A stretch of DNA of 7,560 bases from Bacteroidales bacterium (GTDB lineage Bacteria; Bacteroidota; Bacteroidia; Bacteroidales; JAADGE01), in the NCBI GenBank assembly GCA_026987795.1, contig JALSMF010000419.1:1-7560 (forward strand), in the 5' to 3' direction. The translations under genes and the position numbers were made by a program. This document shows, in pieces, positions 1 to 6,410 of the stretch (its first letter is position 1; each line of letters opens with the position of its first letter). The notes beneath the pieces were generated by a model, which was not told where the DNA came from, searched no databases, and saw only the letters and a list, made by a program, of their open reading frames with translations.

Positions 1-327
1 GGAGACATAGCCAGTTGGAAAATTCCCGGAAAATTGGTTAAAGGAATGGGCGGTGCGATGGATTTGGTAGCATCTGCAAAAAATATTATTGTCGCTACAA
101 CTCATACAAACAGAAAAGGTGAATCAAAACTTTTGAAAAAATGCACGCTGCCGCTTACCGGTGTTGCTTGCGTAAAGCGAATAATAACAGATTTAGCGGT
201 TCTGGATATTGCCGAGAACGGTTTTAAATTAATTGAAAGAGCTCCCGGTATTTCTGTCGAAGAAATAAAAAGTGCGACAGAAGGAAATTTAATTATTGAC
301 GGTGATATACCCGAAATGAAATTTTAA
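1..327 (+). CDS. scoB: Succinyl-CoA:3-ketoacid (3-oxoacid) CoA-transferase subunit B, 3' part only
   Basis: Only the C-terminal 108 residues are in the window; the reading frame is open from base 1 and stops with TAA at 325-327. Subunit B of this family is usually about 215 residues, so roughly half is missing to the left. The visible part has the family signature around IPGKLVKGMGGAMDLV, then CTLPLTG and RIITDLAVLDI, as in ScoB/AtoA proteins. The enzyme moves CoA between succinyl-CoA (or acetyl-CoA) and acetoacetate-type acids in the cytoplasm, with subunit A as partner. The catalytic glutamate lies in the N-terminal half of subunit B and cannot be checked here. Subunit A is expected upstream, outside the window. 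Substrate choice between succinyl-CoA and butyryl/acetyl-CoA donors cannot be decided from this fragment. The stop overlaps the stop of the convergent P-loop gene by four bases. Confidence 0.92.
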   Translation, partial: GDIASWKIPGKLVKGMGGAMDLVASAKNIIVATTHTNRKGESKLLKKCTLPLTGVACVKRIITDLAVLDIAENGFKLIERAPGISVEEIKSATEGNLIIDGDIPEMKF

Positions 328-869
328 TCTTTTATACACCAAACGTTGTTTTCAATATATAAAGATTCTATATCAATATCGTGCTTTTTACCGTCGGTAA
401 GGATTATTTTGTCGGCATAACCGATAAGTTTTTCGGCACTCGGCTTCATCTCTTCCGAATTCTCAGGCTTTATAAACAGGTATAAAGACGGTTCGATAAC
501 CGACCTCAAACTGTTTGATTCACATATTATTAAGCAGTTTTTATCTGTTTTTGCAACAAACTCGTTAAAAGCATCTTTCAGAAAGTCAGCTTTCGACTTT
601 ATCATAAAAGATTTTTCGGCTCCGGCTTTTAACATTCTTTCCGAATCTCCTTCAGAGTTTAAAAAAGATTTTTCGGAAATTCTGTATTTTTCATTTTTAC
701 TTAGCGGATTTCTGTCTCTTCCGTGAAAAAAAGCATCATTCGGATAAATTGTTTTAATTTTCAAACTTATAATACAATACCGTTTTCCGAATTTTTTTAA
801 AATTCTCTCTGTTAATGCTGTTTTTCCCACATTCCTTACAGCACCGCCAACAATCAGAAGATTTTTCAT
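324..869 (-). CDS. Uncharacterised P-loop nucleotide-binding protein, MobB-like
   Basis: A 181-residue protein whose function I cannot name. It begins with a hydrophobic strand and a P-loop, LLIVGGAVRNVGKTAL (residues 4-19; the GKT lysine is K16). Seen strictly, the first glycine of the classical GxxxxGK[ST] is alanine (A10), preceded by two glycines. A second strand near residues 114-120 ends in an acidic residue (LIICES), a plausible Walker B-like position. The C-terminal part has an ADKIILTDG segment and a final short strand. The overall form resembles MobB-type proteins and other small SIMIBI-class GTP/ATP-binding proteins, but no molybdopterin genes are near, so that role is not supported. 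I place the start at the ATG at 869; a TTG two codons upstream is in frame but less likely. The gene begins seven bases after the macrodomain gene's stop, so the two are very probably co-transcribed. Confidence 0.78.
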   Translation of the reverse strand: MKNLLIVGGAVRNVGKTALTERILKKFGKRYCIISLKIKTIYPNDAFFHGRDRNPLSKNEKYRISEKSFLNSEGDSERMLKAGAEKSFMIKSKADFLKDAFNEFVAKTDKNCLIICESNSLRSVIEPSLYLFIKPENSEEMKPSAEKLIGYADKIILTDGKKHDIDIESLYIENNVWCIKD

Positions 870-876
870 CAGCAAC

Positions 877-1383
877 TTATGTTTTCAGAAGTTTCTTGTA
901 AATTCTGAAATTCTCGTCATCAAAAACTGCAAAAATTACTTTCTCGGGTAATAAATTTTTTTCTAAGAAAGCATTAACTGTGTTAACGGCAATTTTCCCG
1001 GCTTCTTCTTTCGGGTATCCGTAGGCTCCGGTACTGATATTAGGAAAAGCAATTGTTTTAATATGATTCTCTTTTGCTGTCCGCAAACTTTGAAGGTAGC
1101 AACTTTCAAGCAAACGAGCATCGTCTTCCCTGTCGGACCAAACAGGGCCTACTGTATGTATGATATATTTTGCCGGCAAATTATATCCTTTTGTAATTTT
1201 TGCACCTCCGGTAACACAACCGTTAAGCAACCTGCACTCTTCAAGCAATTCTTTTCCTGCAGCTCTGTGAATTGCTCCGTCAACCCCTCCGCCGCCGAGC
1301 AGGCTGTTATTTGCAGCATTTACGATCGCATCAATCTTAAGTTTTGTAATATCTCCTTTGTAAAGTTCAATTCTTTTTTTCAT
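877..1383 (-). CDS. Macrodomain protein, YmdB-like O-acetyl-ADP-ribose deacetylase
   Basis: A single-domain macro protein of 168 residues. It has GDITKLKIDAIVNAAN at residues 10-25, the phosphate-binding GGGGVDGAIHRAAG at 30-43, HTVGPVW at 76-82 and the second loop PNISTGAYGYP at 114-124. It lines up without a gap with my recollection of E. coli YmdB through the first 43 residues, so N25 and D35, the residues tied to deacetylase activity there, are both present. Family members bind ADP-ribose and hydrolyse O-acetyl-ADP-ribose, and some remove ADP-ribose from proteins; which applies here is inference. An in-frame ATG at 1473 would add 30 residues and overlap the RlpA-like gene by 38 bases. I prefer 1383 because the domain begins directly there and the extension has no domain character. 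It is the middle gene of a minus-strand trio. Confidence 0.93.
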   Translation of the reverse strand: MKKRIELYKGDITKLKIDAIVNAANNSLLGGGGVDGAIHRAAGKELLEECRLLNGCVTGGAKITKGYNLPAKYIIHTVGPVWSDREDDARLLESCYLQSLRTAKENHIKTIAFPNISTGAYGYPKEEAGKIAVNTVNAFLEKNLLPEKVIFAVFDDENFRIYKKLLKT

Positions 1384-1435
1384 CAGATAATAATTTACTT
1401 TGCCGCTTACCTCATAACCTCCGCATAAAAATATT

Positions 1436-1828
1436 TTATTTCTTAACTGCAAGCTCAATTTTGACAGGGGCAATGCCCGATTTTATTAAATCTATTTGTT
1501 CTGCCGCTTTTTTTGACAAATCAATAACTCTGCCTTTTTTAAACGGGCCTCTGTCATTAATTCTCACTATTACGCTTTTACCGTTATTCAAATTTGTAAC
1601 TCTAACTTTTGTTCCGAAAGGAAGTTTTCGGTGAGCTGCCGTAAATTTATTCATATCAAACTTTTCGCCGCTTGCGGTTTTTTTACCGTCAAACCCGGGA
1701 CCGTACCAACTTGCCGTTCCTTTTTGATAAAATTTATAGGAGTAAGAACTGTTATTATTTTTTGAAACAGAACAAGTGCTGTTTGATAAAATAATAAGTG
1801 ACAATATTAAAAATATACTGTTTTTCAT
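1436..1828 (-). CDS. RlpA-like septal ring lytic transglycosylase family lipoprotein
   Basis: A 130-residue protein made of a signal peptide (residues 1-18) and one double-psi beta-barrel domain (about 36-128). The RlpA hallmarks are clear: GTASWYGPGFDGKKTASGE at 37-55, TAAHRKLPFGT at 63-73, then VRINDRGPF at 88-96 and GRVIDLS at 99-105. D92 in NDRGPF corresponds to the acidic residue considered catalytic in RlpA enzymes, which cut glycan strands stripped of stem peptides. The sorting site is imperfect: N16-S17-T18-C19 is a poor lipobox, so lipidation at C19 is likely but not certain. There is no C-terminal SPOR domain, unlike E. coli and Pseudomonas RlpA; short versions such as this are common. 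It is the first gene of the minus-strand trio, with 52 bases to the macrodomain start. An envelope role is firm; transglycosylase activity is inferred from the family. Confidence 0.93.
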   Translation of the reverse strand: MKNSIFLILSLIILSNSTCSVSKNNNSSYSYKFYQKGTASWYGPGFDGKKTASGEKFDMNKFTAAHRKLPFGTKVRVTNLNNGKSVIVRINDRGPFKKGRVIDLSKKAAEQIDLIKSGIAPVKIELAVKK

Positions 1829-1847
1829 CTAAAAAAAATATAAAATA

Positions 1848-1855
1848 CAAATTTA
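1848..1855 (-). promoter_or_regulatory. Bacteroidetes-type -7 box for the RlpA-like gene
   Basis: Read on the minus strand these bases are TAAATTTG, matching TAnnTTTG, the -7 element used by the main sigma factor in Bacteroidetes. The box lies about 20 bases upstream of the ATG at 1828, which implies a very short leader. No convincing TTG-type -33 element is found at the usual distance, so the call rests on the -7 match and position. Confidence 0.5.
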
Positions 1856-1888
1856 CAAAAAAAATACTTTTCACTTGAATAGTTTGTT

Positions 1889-1896
1889 TATTTTTG
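1889..1896 (+). promoter_or_regulatory. Bacteroidetes-type -7 box for the DAHP synthase gene
   Basis: TATTTTTG matches TAnnTTTG and ends 13 bases before the ATG at 1910, giving a leader of only a few bases. A TTG at 1875-1877 is too close to serve as the -33 element, and the expected position carries only a T-rich stretch. With the box at 1848-1855 on the other strand, this forms a compact divergent promoter pair. Confidence 0.5.
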
Positions 1897-1909
1897 CGAA
1901 AAATTATTT

Positions 1910-3013
1910 ATGTCGGAACTGTCCCTAAAAGAAAAATTATTTTTACCGAAAAAAAACGGGTTATCATTTATTATTGCCGGACCTTGCAGTGCCGAAACAG
2001 AAAGTCAGGTTATAGAAACAGCAAAGCAGATATCTGCTTGCGAAAAAGTAAAAGTTTTCAGAGTCGGTATTTGGAAACCCAGAACAACACCCGGTAATTT
2101 TGAAGGTATAGGAGAGCCCGCTTTTGACTGGTTGAGAAAAGTAAAAAAAGAAACGAATCTGCTTACAATAACTGAAGCTGCAACTCCCGAACACATTGAA
2201 ATATGCCTGAAAAACAGTGATGCTTTAGATATGATATGGATAGGAGCCAGGACAACGGCAAATCCTTTTTCTGTTCAAGCTGTTGCTGATGCTCTTAAGG
2301 GAAGCAATATTCCGGTTTTGATAAAAAATCCTCTAAACCCCGACATAAAATTATGGGCGGGGGCAATAGAACGATTTCAAAAAGCCGGAATTGAAAAAAT
2401 CGGAGCAATACACAGAGGTTTTTCTCCGTTTGAAAATATATATTTGCGTAACCTTCCGAAATGGGAATTAGCTGTTGAGATAAAAAGTTTGTTTCCGAAC
2501 ATACCGCTTATAAATGACCCCAGCCACATATCAGGTAAACGGGAATATATTGAAGAAATAGCACAAAAAGCTCTTAATCTTAATTTTGACGGCTTAATGA
2601 TAGAAACTCACATAAGCCCTGAAACTGCATTAAGTGATGCAGAACAACAATTAACGCCGAAAGATTTAACAGAACTTCTGAAAAAATTAAAATTTCGGAA
2701 AAGCACTTCGGATAATTCTGAATTTCTGAGCCTTTTGGAACGCTACAGAGACCAGATAGACTCCATTGATTATCAGCTCATTGAGTTGTTGTCAAAACGA
2801 ATGCAGATTACCGAAAAAATAGGTAAATACAAACTTAAAAACAATGTAAGTATATTTCAGCTTAAAAGATGGCTTGATATTACCGAAACAAGAAAAGAGT
2901 TCGGAAAATCTTCAGGACTTGACGAAAATTTTATAAAACGTATGTTACAACTTGTTCACAGAGAATCTATAAGATTACAGTCTAAAATTATGAATTCAAA
3001 TAAAATAAATTGA
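1910..3013 (+). CDS. Bifunctional DAHP synthase / chorismate mutase (AroQ class)
   Basis: A 367-residue fusion. Residues about 17-262 are a type I DAHP synthase barrel of the short (I-beta, KDO8P-synthase-like) form. It joins phosphoenolpyruvate and erythrose 4-phosphate in the first step of the shikimate pathway. Visible motifs are AGPCSAE (23-29, metal-binding cysteine C26), KPRTTP (56-61), IGARTTANPF (111-120), IKNP (138-141), AIHRGF (166-171, H168), NDPSHISGKR (202-211) and MIETH (230-234). Residues about 272-357 are an AroQ chorismate mutase, which makes prephenate. By hand alignment, R280, R297, K308, R320 and Q357 match E. coli R11, R28, K39, R51 and Q88. The positions equivalent to E. 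coli D48 and E52 are Q317 and W321, which I believe is usual for this fusion family. Such fusions are often regulated by prephenate or chorismate at the mutase domain. No leader peptide or attenuator is seen. Confidence 0.95.
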   Translation: MSELSLKEKLFLPKKNGLSFIIAGPCSAETESQVIETAKQISACEKVKVFRVGIWKPRTTPGNFEGIGEPAFDWLRKVKKETNLLTITEAATPEHIEICLKNSDALDMIWIGARTTANPFSVQAVADALKGSNIPVLIKNPLNPDIKLWAGAIERFQKAGIEKIGAIHRGFSPFENIYLRNLPKWELAVEIKSLFPNIPLINDPSHISGKREYIEEIAQKALNLNFDGLMIETHISPETALSDAEQQLTPKDLTELLKKLKFRKSTSDNSEFLSLLERYRDQIDSIDYQLIELLSKRMQITEKIGKYKLKNNVSIFQLKRWLDITETRKEFGKSSGLDENFIKRMLQLVHRESIRLQSKIMNSNKIN

Positions 3014-3036
3014 TTTTTCGATTAACTTTTTAAAAC

Positions 3037-3044
3037 TATATTTG
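3037..3044 (+). promoter_or_regulatory. Bacteroidetes-type -7 box for nusB
   Basis: TATATTTG is a perfect TAnnTTTG match followed by CA, 24 bases upstream of the nusB ATG. A TTG at 3010-3012 could act as the -33 element, although the 24-base spacing is slightly long. It overlaps the end of the upstream gene. No terminator hairpin separates the two genes, so read-through from the DAHP synthase gene is also possible. Confidence 0.6.
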
Positions 3045-3068
3045 CACAAAATTTCATTAAAATAAAGA

Positions 3069-4010
3069 ATGATAAACAGAAGAGTCCTGAGAATAAAAGT
3101 TCTTCAAGTTATTTACGCATCCCTGAAAAAAGAAACAAACTCTTTGCAACAAGCAGAAAACGAACTTCTTTTCAGCATACAAAAAACATACGATTTATAT
3201 TGGTACTTGTTGCTTTTGCTTGACAGGGTAACAGGTTATGCCGCAAAAATTGCAGATATAAGAAAAAATAAAAAATTTGCAACCGAAGAGGAAAAAAATC
3301 CCAACCTCAAATTCGTAAACAACAGAATAACCGAGCTTATCACATTTCACGAAACATATATAAACAAAATAACCGAAAAAAAATTAAGTTGGGACAATCA
3401 TTCCGAATTGATAAAAAAAGTGTATGAACTTTTAACAAATTCAGAGGTTTATAAAAAATACCTGTATGAAAAAGAAGATAATTTCAGAAATGATAAAAGA
3501 ATATTAAAGTTCTTTTTTTCAGAGTTGCTTTTCAATTGTGAAGAGTTATACTCAGCACTTGAAGAAGACAGCATATTTTGGACTAATGATATAGATTTTA
3601 TTTTACTGAAAATAACACATACTGTTGATAACATAAAAAAACACAAACCGGAAACACTTGAATTTCCCGAACAGTTTAAGCAGCCCGAAGATAAAGACTT
3701 TGCTGTTAATTTATTGCGTAATACGTTAATAAATAAAAACAACTACATTAAAATAATTGAGAAAAATATCGTAAATTGGGACATTGACAGAATTGCAGAT
3801 TTTGATAAAGTAGTTTTGATAACGGCAATATCAGAAATTATAAAATTTCCGTCAATACCTGTTAAAGTTACTTTTAACGAATATATAGAACTTGCCAAAA
3901 TGTTCGGAAGCAAAAAAAGCGGTAGTTTTATAAACGGAATCCTTGATAAAACAATAAAATATCTCAGCGAAGAAGAACTTTTCATAAAAACGGGAAGAGG
4001 TTTAGCCTGA
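3069..4010 (+). CDS. nusB: Transcription antitermination factor NusB, long Bacteroidetes form
   Basis: A 313-residue protein. The N-terminus RRVLRIKVLQVIYA (residues 4-17) is the first NusB helix, which carries the basic residues for boxA RNA. The C-terminal part, from about residue 205, is the most conserved: VNWDIDRIADFDKVVL, then IPVKVTFNEYIELAKMFG and SGSFINGILD near residues 263-292. NusB with NusE (ribosomal protein S10) binds boxA and supports antitermination of rRNA transcription. Usual NusB is about 140-160 residues; here a helical, lysine- and glutamate-rich middle section of roughly 150 residues separates the conserved ends. This long form is, to my knowledge, standard in Bacteroidetes and is not a recent insertion. 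It heads a five-gene run, and its stop lies five bases before the next start. Confidence 0.95.
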   Translation: MINRRVLRIKVLQVIYASLKKETNSLQQAENELLFSIQKTYDLYWYLLLLLDRVTGYAAKIADIRKNKKFATEEEKNPNLKFVNNRITELITFHETYINKITEKKLSWDNHSELIKKVYELLTNSEVYKKYLYEKEDNFRNDKRILKFFFSELLFNCEELYSALEEDSIFWTNDIDFILLKITHTVDNIKKHKPETLEFPEQFKQPEDKDFAVNLLRNTLINKNNYIKIIEKNIVNWDIDRIADFDKVVLITAISEIIKFPSIPVKVTFNEYIELAKMFGSKKSGSFINGILDKTIKYLSEEELFIKTGRGLA

Positions 4011-4015
4011 ATAAA

Positions 4016-4450
4016 ATGACCGTAATAGACAAAATATTAAGAATTATAATTATTTTTGCTTTTTCGGCAAATTTGGTTTCCTGTAAAAATGAAAAAGAAC
4101 AAGAGACTAGATACACGGGAAAACCGAAAATACAATTTTTTAATTCCGTTTATGATTTCGGAACACTTGCAGAAGGCGAAACAGTTGAATATGCGTTTAA
4201 ATATAAAAATACGGGAACGGCACCGCTGAAAATAAAAAATATTATTACTGATTGCGGATGTACAGTTCCTGAATATGATAAAAATACTATTTTACCGGGT
4301 AAAGAATCAAAAATAAAAGTTACGTTTAATACAAGCGGGTTCAGAAATAATATATACAAAACAATAACCGTTGAGACAAATGCTGACACAAGCAGAATAA
4401 AATTAGTTCTAACGGCATTTATTAAAAATAATAACAATTTAAATTATTAA
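4016..4450 (+). CDS. DUF1573 domain lipoprotein
   Basis: A 144-residue exported lipoprotein. The signal peptide ends in a clean lipobox L20-V21-S22-C23. The mature part is a single immunoglobulin-like DUF1573 domain: VYDFGTLAEGETVEYAFKYKN (residues 45-65, split motif DFGTLAEG), an NTGTAPLKI stretch at 65-73, the characteristic DCGCT at 79-83 with cysteines 80 and 82, and PGKESKIKVTFNT near 93-106. The fold is related to ASPM/SPD-2/Hydin-type Ig domains. The molecular function of DUF1573 proteins is not established; the place of action should be the periplasmic face of the inner or outer membrane. The close DxCxC cysteines could form a disulfide or bind a ligand, which is speculation. It lies between nusB and yajC with gaps of five and three bases, so it is surely co-transcribed. 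Confidence 0.94.
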   Translation: MTVIDKILRIIIIFAFSANLVSCKNEKEQETRYTGKPKIQFFNSVYDFGTLAEGETVEYAFKYKNTGTAPLKIKNIITDCGCTVPEYDKNTILPGKESKIKVTFNTSGFRNNIYKTITVETNADTSRIKLVLTAFIKNNNNLNY

Positions 4451-4453
4451 AAA

Positions 4454-4774
4454 ATGACACAATTAAATTTAGTATTACTGGCTGCAGGAAACGGAGAACA
4501 AGGCGATCCTATGCAAATGTTAATTTTTATGGGAATTATCGTAGTAGTTTTCTACTTCTTTATGATTCGACCGCAAATGAAAAGAAGAAAAGAACTTGCA
4601 AAATTCAGAAGTGAAATGAAACAAGGCGATAAAATTATGACAATAGGCGGAATACAGGGAAAAGTTAATGCCATTAAAGAAGATTCCGTAATCATAGAAT
4701 CGGAAGGAACACTTTTAAAAGTTGATAAGAATGCAATAATAAAAGATGCAACAGGTCTAATGATGCAAAAATAA
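4454..4774 (+). CDS. yajC: Preprotein translocase subunit YajC
   Basis: A 106-residue inner-membrane protein of normal length for YajC. A short outside tail is followed by one transmembrane helix (about residues 22-37, LIFMGIIVVVFYFFMI). Next comes the hallmark IRPQMKRRKEL at 38-48 and a cytoplasmic beta domain with KQGDKIMTIGGIQGKV and a final strand LLKVDKNAI. YajC accompanies SecDF in the Sec holotranslocon and assists protein export. The secD/secF genes are not in the window, so the usual yajC-secDF arrangement is absent here. The start is three bases after the DUF1573 gene's stop, which suggests translational coupling. Identification is secure. Confidence 0.96.
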   Translation: MTQLNLVLLAAGNGEQGDPMQMLIFMGIIVVVFYFFMIRPQMKRRKELAKFRSEMKQGDKIMTIGGIQGKVNAIKEDSVIIESEGTLLKVDKNAIIKDATGLMMQK

Positions 4775-4795
4775 CACAAACACAAAATCAAAGAC

Positions 4796-5347
4796 ATGAA
4801 AACTAAAACATTATTTTTATTACCCGCTGTTATGCTGCTTTTTTCCGTAAGCTCATGCAAAAAAGGAGCTAACGACCCGGCATTTCCCTTCTCTTCAAGA
4901 GATGCCAGGATTACGGCAGACTGGGTTTTAAATTCACTAAACCAAACAACCGTTCACACTGAAACAGTAGGTGATAACACTTATACCTCAACAACAACTT
5001 ATGTTTTTGACGGGACAACAATGAAAAAATCATCTGAAAACGGTTTCGGGACACAAGAGGAATCATACCCTTATTCTTATGAAATTATAATTAACGAAGA
5101 CGGGACTTATAACGAAACCGTAAATGAAGACGGTGAAAAAACAGAAAAGACAGATTACTGGTTTTGGGCAAACTCCGATAAATCAAAAATTGCGATAACT
5201 TTCGACGGAATCGGAACATTTATGATAGACCGGCTTGCTAAAGACGAATTAGTATTATTTCGTTCAATTGTAAGCTCAAATACCGATACAGACGGTAACA
5301 CAACTGTTGATAAAACTGATATCACAATGATATTCAGTAAAAAATAA
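4796..5347 (+). CDS. Lipoprotein of unknown function, probably lipocalin-like
   Basis: A 183-residue protein with a signal peptide and clear lipobox V18-S19-S20-C21, so it should be a lipoprotein. The mature part is short beta strands separated by polar turns. It includes ITADWVLNSLN near 40-50, threonine-rich hairpins, an INEDGTYNETVNEDGEK segment with NEDG occurring twice near 100-115, a YWFWAN stretch, and a closing FMIDRLAKDELVLFRS. Opening with a tryptophan strand and ending in a hydrophobic strand pair is the pattern of Bacteroidetes lipocalin-like lipoproteins, but I cannot assign a named family. No enzyme motif is visible. It begins 21 bases after yajC and ends 22 bases before the YbbR-like gene, without its own promoter box or terminator, so it is probably expressed with them. 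Lineage-specific presence here is my inference. The gene is certainly coding; its function is unknown. Confidence 0.8.
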   Translation: MKTKTLFLLPAVMLLFSVSSCKKGANDPAFPFSSRDARITADWVLNSLNQTTVHTETVGDNTYTSTTTYVFDGTTMKKSSENGFGTQEESYPYSYEIIINEDGTYNETVNEDGEKTEKTDYWFWANSDKSKIAITFDGIGTFMIDRLAKDELVLFRSIVSSNTDTDGNTTVDKTDITMIFSKK

Positions 5348-5369
5348 ATATTTTTCTGTCTCTTTTAAG

Positions 5370-6326
5370 ATGAATGCAAAAAAACCGAAAATATCAAAAA
5401 AACGTTTAGCGATATTTTCGGTTTTTGTTTTAATATCGGCGGTTTTTTGGTTTTTAAGTGCAATGAACCGCGAATACACGACAAAACTTGATTATAAAAT
5501 TGAATTTATTGATTTTCCGGATGACGTAAGACCTGCATCTGCCGTTCCTGAAAAACTGTTGCTGACCGTTAAAGGGTTCGGTTACGACCTGATAGGACTC
5601 TCAAATAATACTAACCCTTTAAAAATAAGCATAAAAGAATATGCAATAAAAGACAAGAATGACAAATCAAAATTAATTATTTACACACACCTGCTTTCAG
5701 ACAAATTTTTTCCTGAAGCTTCGGGTATTGAAATACTGTCAGTTGATCCCGAAACCGTTGTTTTTAAAGTAGAAAAACTTGCCGCAAAAAAAGTCCCGGT
5801 AAAAGCCGATATAGACTTTTCCTTTCAGCCTCTTTATATGCAATCCGATAAGTTGGTATTGACACCGGACAGCGTTGTTATCTCCGGAACCGAAAAGAAA
5901 ATAAAAAATATAAAATATGCCGAGACAGACAAATTAAAATTTTCGGACTTAAAAGACTCTTTAAAAAAATCTGTCAGCCTGAAAAAAATAAGCGATGTCA
6001 GATTTTCTGAAAATACGGTAAAATTACTTCTTCCCGTCGAAAAATACACCGAAAATACTACCGAGGTAAATTTACAGGTTAAAAACTGTCCTGATACTTT
6101 ACAACTTATTACTTTTCCCGATAAAATTCGAATAACGTATAAAGTTGTATTAAGCCGTTTCAGTTTCGTAAAAGAAGAAGATTTTGAACCTTATGTTGAT
6201 TATAACGATATTTCTGAAAACAAAACAGAAAAACTTAAAGTCTACATAAGTAAATATCCCGAGTTCTTAAATTCATTACAGATTTCACCTGAATTTGTCG
6301 AATATATTATTGAAAAAAAGAACTAA
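5370..6326 (+). CDS. YbbR-like (CdaR-like) domain protein, membrane-anchored
   Basis: A 318-residue protein with a basic N-terminus (KKPKISKKR, residues 4-12) and one transmembrane segment at about 13-31. The remainder lies outside the membrane as repeated beta-rich modules. Repeats of the YbbR type show in VDPETVVFKVEKLAAKKVPVKADID (two pieces: VDPETVVFKVEKL, then KKVPVKADI near 135-150) and in LTPDSVVISGTEKKI near 169-183. YbbR/CdaR proteins bind and control the diadenylate cyclase CdaA in Firmicutes. In Bacteroidetes the role is less clear, and no cdaA is in the window, so a c-di-AMP link is only inferred. In many relatives the gene is followed, to my memory, by coaE (dephospho-CoA kinase); here a tRNA gene follows. 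A perfect inverted repeat lies inside codons 4-19. No clear terminator follows the stop. Confidence 0.85.
   Translation: MNAKKPKISKKRLAIFSVFVLISAVFWFLSAMNREYTTKLDYKIEFIDFPDDVRPASAVPEKLLLTVKGFGYDLIGLSNNTNPLKISIKEYAIKDKNDKSKLIIYTHLLSDKFFPEASGIEILSVDPETVVFKVEKLAAKKVPVKADIDFSFQPLYMQSDKLVLTPDSVVISGTEKKIKNIKYAETDKLKFSDLKDSLKKSVSLKKISDVRFSENTVKLLLPVEKYTENTTEVNLQVKNCPDTLQLITFPDKIRITYKVVLSRFSFVKEEDFEPYVDYNDISENKTEKLKVYISKYPEFLNSLQISPEFVEYIIEKKN
5380..5426 (+). repeat. Perfect 16-bp inverted repeat at the start of the YbbR-like gene
   Basis: The arm AAAAACCGAAAATATC (5380-5395) is the exact reverse complement of 5411-5426, with a 15-base loop between them. The repeat begins 10 bases after the A of the ATG and lies wholly within coding sequence. 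The right arm ends in five T, followed by G and TTTT; read on the other strand, the structure is followed by seven T. It therefore has the shape of a two-way intrinsic terminator or attenuator, though the stem is mostly A-T pairs. Part of the symmetry could come from lysine codons facing phenylalanine codons across the basic/transmembrane boundary. Confidence 0.75.
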
Positions 6327-6381
6327 CTGAAGATATCCGATATAAAATTACCGGCTTACAGAAAATATTTTACCGAAAAAC

Positions 6382-6410
6382 TTGCATCTTAATAAAATTT
6401 ATTACTTTTG
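6382..6410 (+). promoter_or_regulatory. Promoter of the tRNA-Arg gene
   Basis: TTG at 6382-6384 and TACTTTTG (a TAnnTTTG match) at 6403-6410 are separated by 18 bases, a good fit to the Bacteroidetes -33/-7 arrangement. The box ends only 12 bases before the mature tRNA, so the 5' leader removed by RNase P would be about five to seven bases. Confidence 0.75.

Noticed and set aside
1063..1428. Open frame of 121 codons on the plus strand opposite the macrodomain gene
   Set aside because: It is cysteine- and phenylalanine-rich with no domain character and lies wholly antisense to a clearly conserved gene; it is a shadow frame.
1384..1473. Upstream in-frame ATG extending the macrodomain protein by 30 residues
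   Set aside because: It would overlap the RlpA-like gene by 38 bases, adds no domain sequence, and the start at 1383 gives gap-free register with YmdB.
1894..2097. 67-codon plus-strand frame overlapping the start of the DAHP synthase gene
   Set aside because: It shares sequence with the conserved GPCSAE and KPRTTP region in another frame and has no recognisable protein features.
5272..5319. Asp/Asn-rich turn (NTDTDGNTTVD) in the lipoprotein as a possible calcium-binding EF-hand loop
   Set aside because: The spacing lacks the hydrophobic residue at position 8 and the acidic residue at position 12, and no flanking helices are present; a beta-hairpin turn is more likely.
6333..6343. Small palindrome ATATC-C-GATAT after the YbbR-like gene as terminator or operator
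   Set aside because: Too short with a one-base centre to form a hairpin, no T tract follows, and chance occurrence is likely at this base composition.
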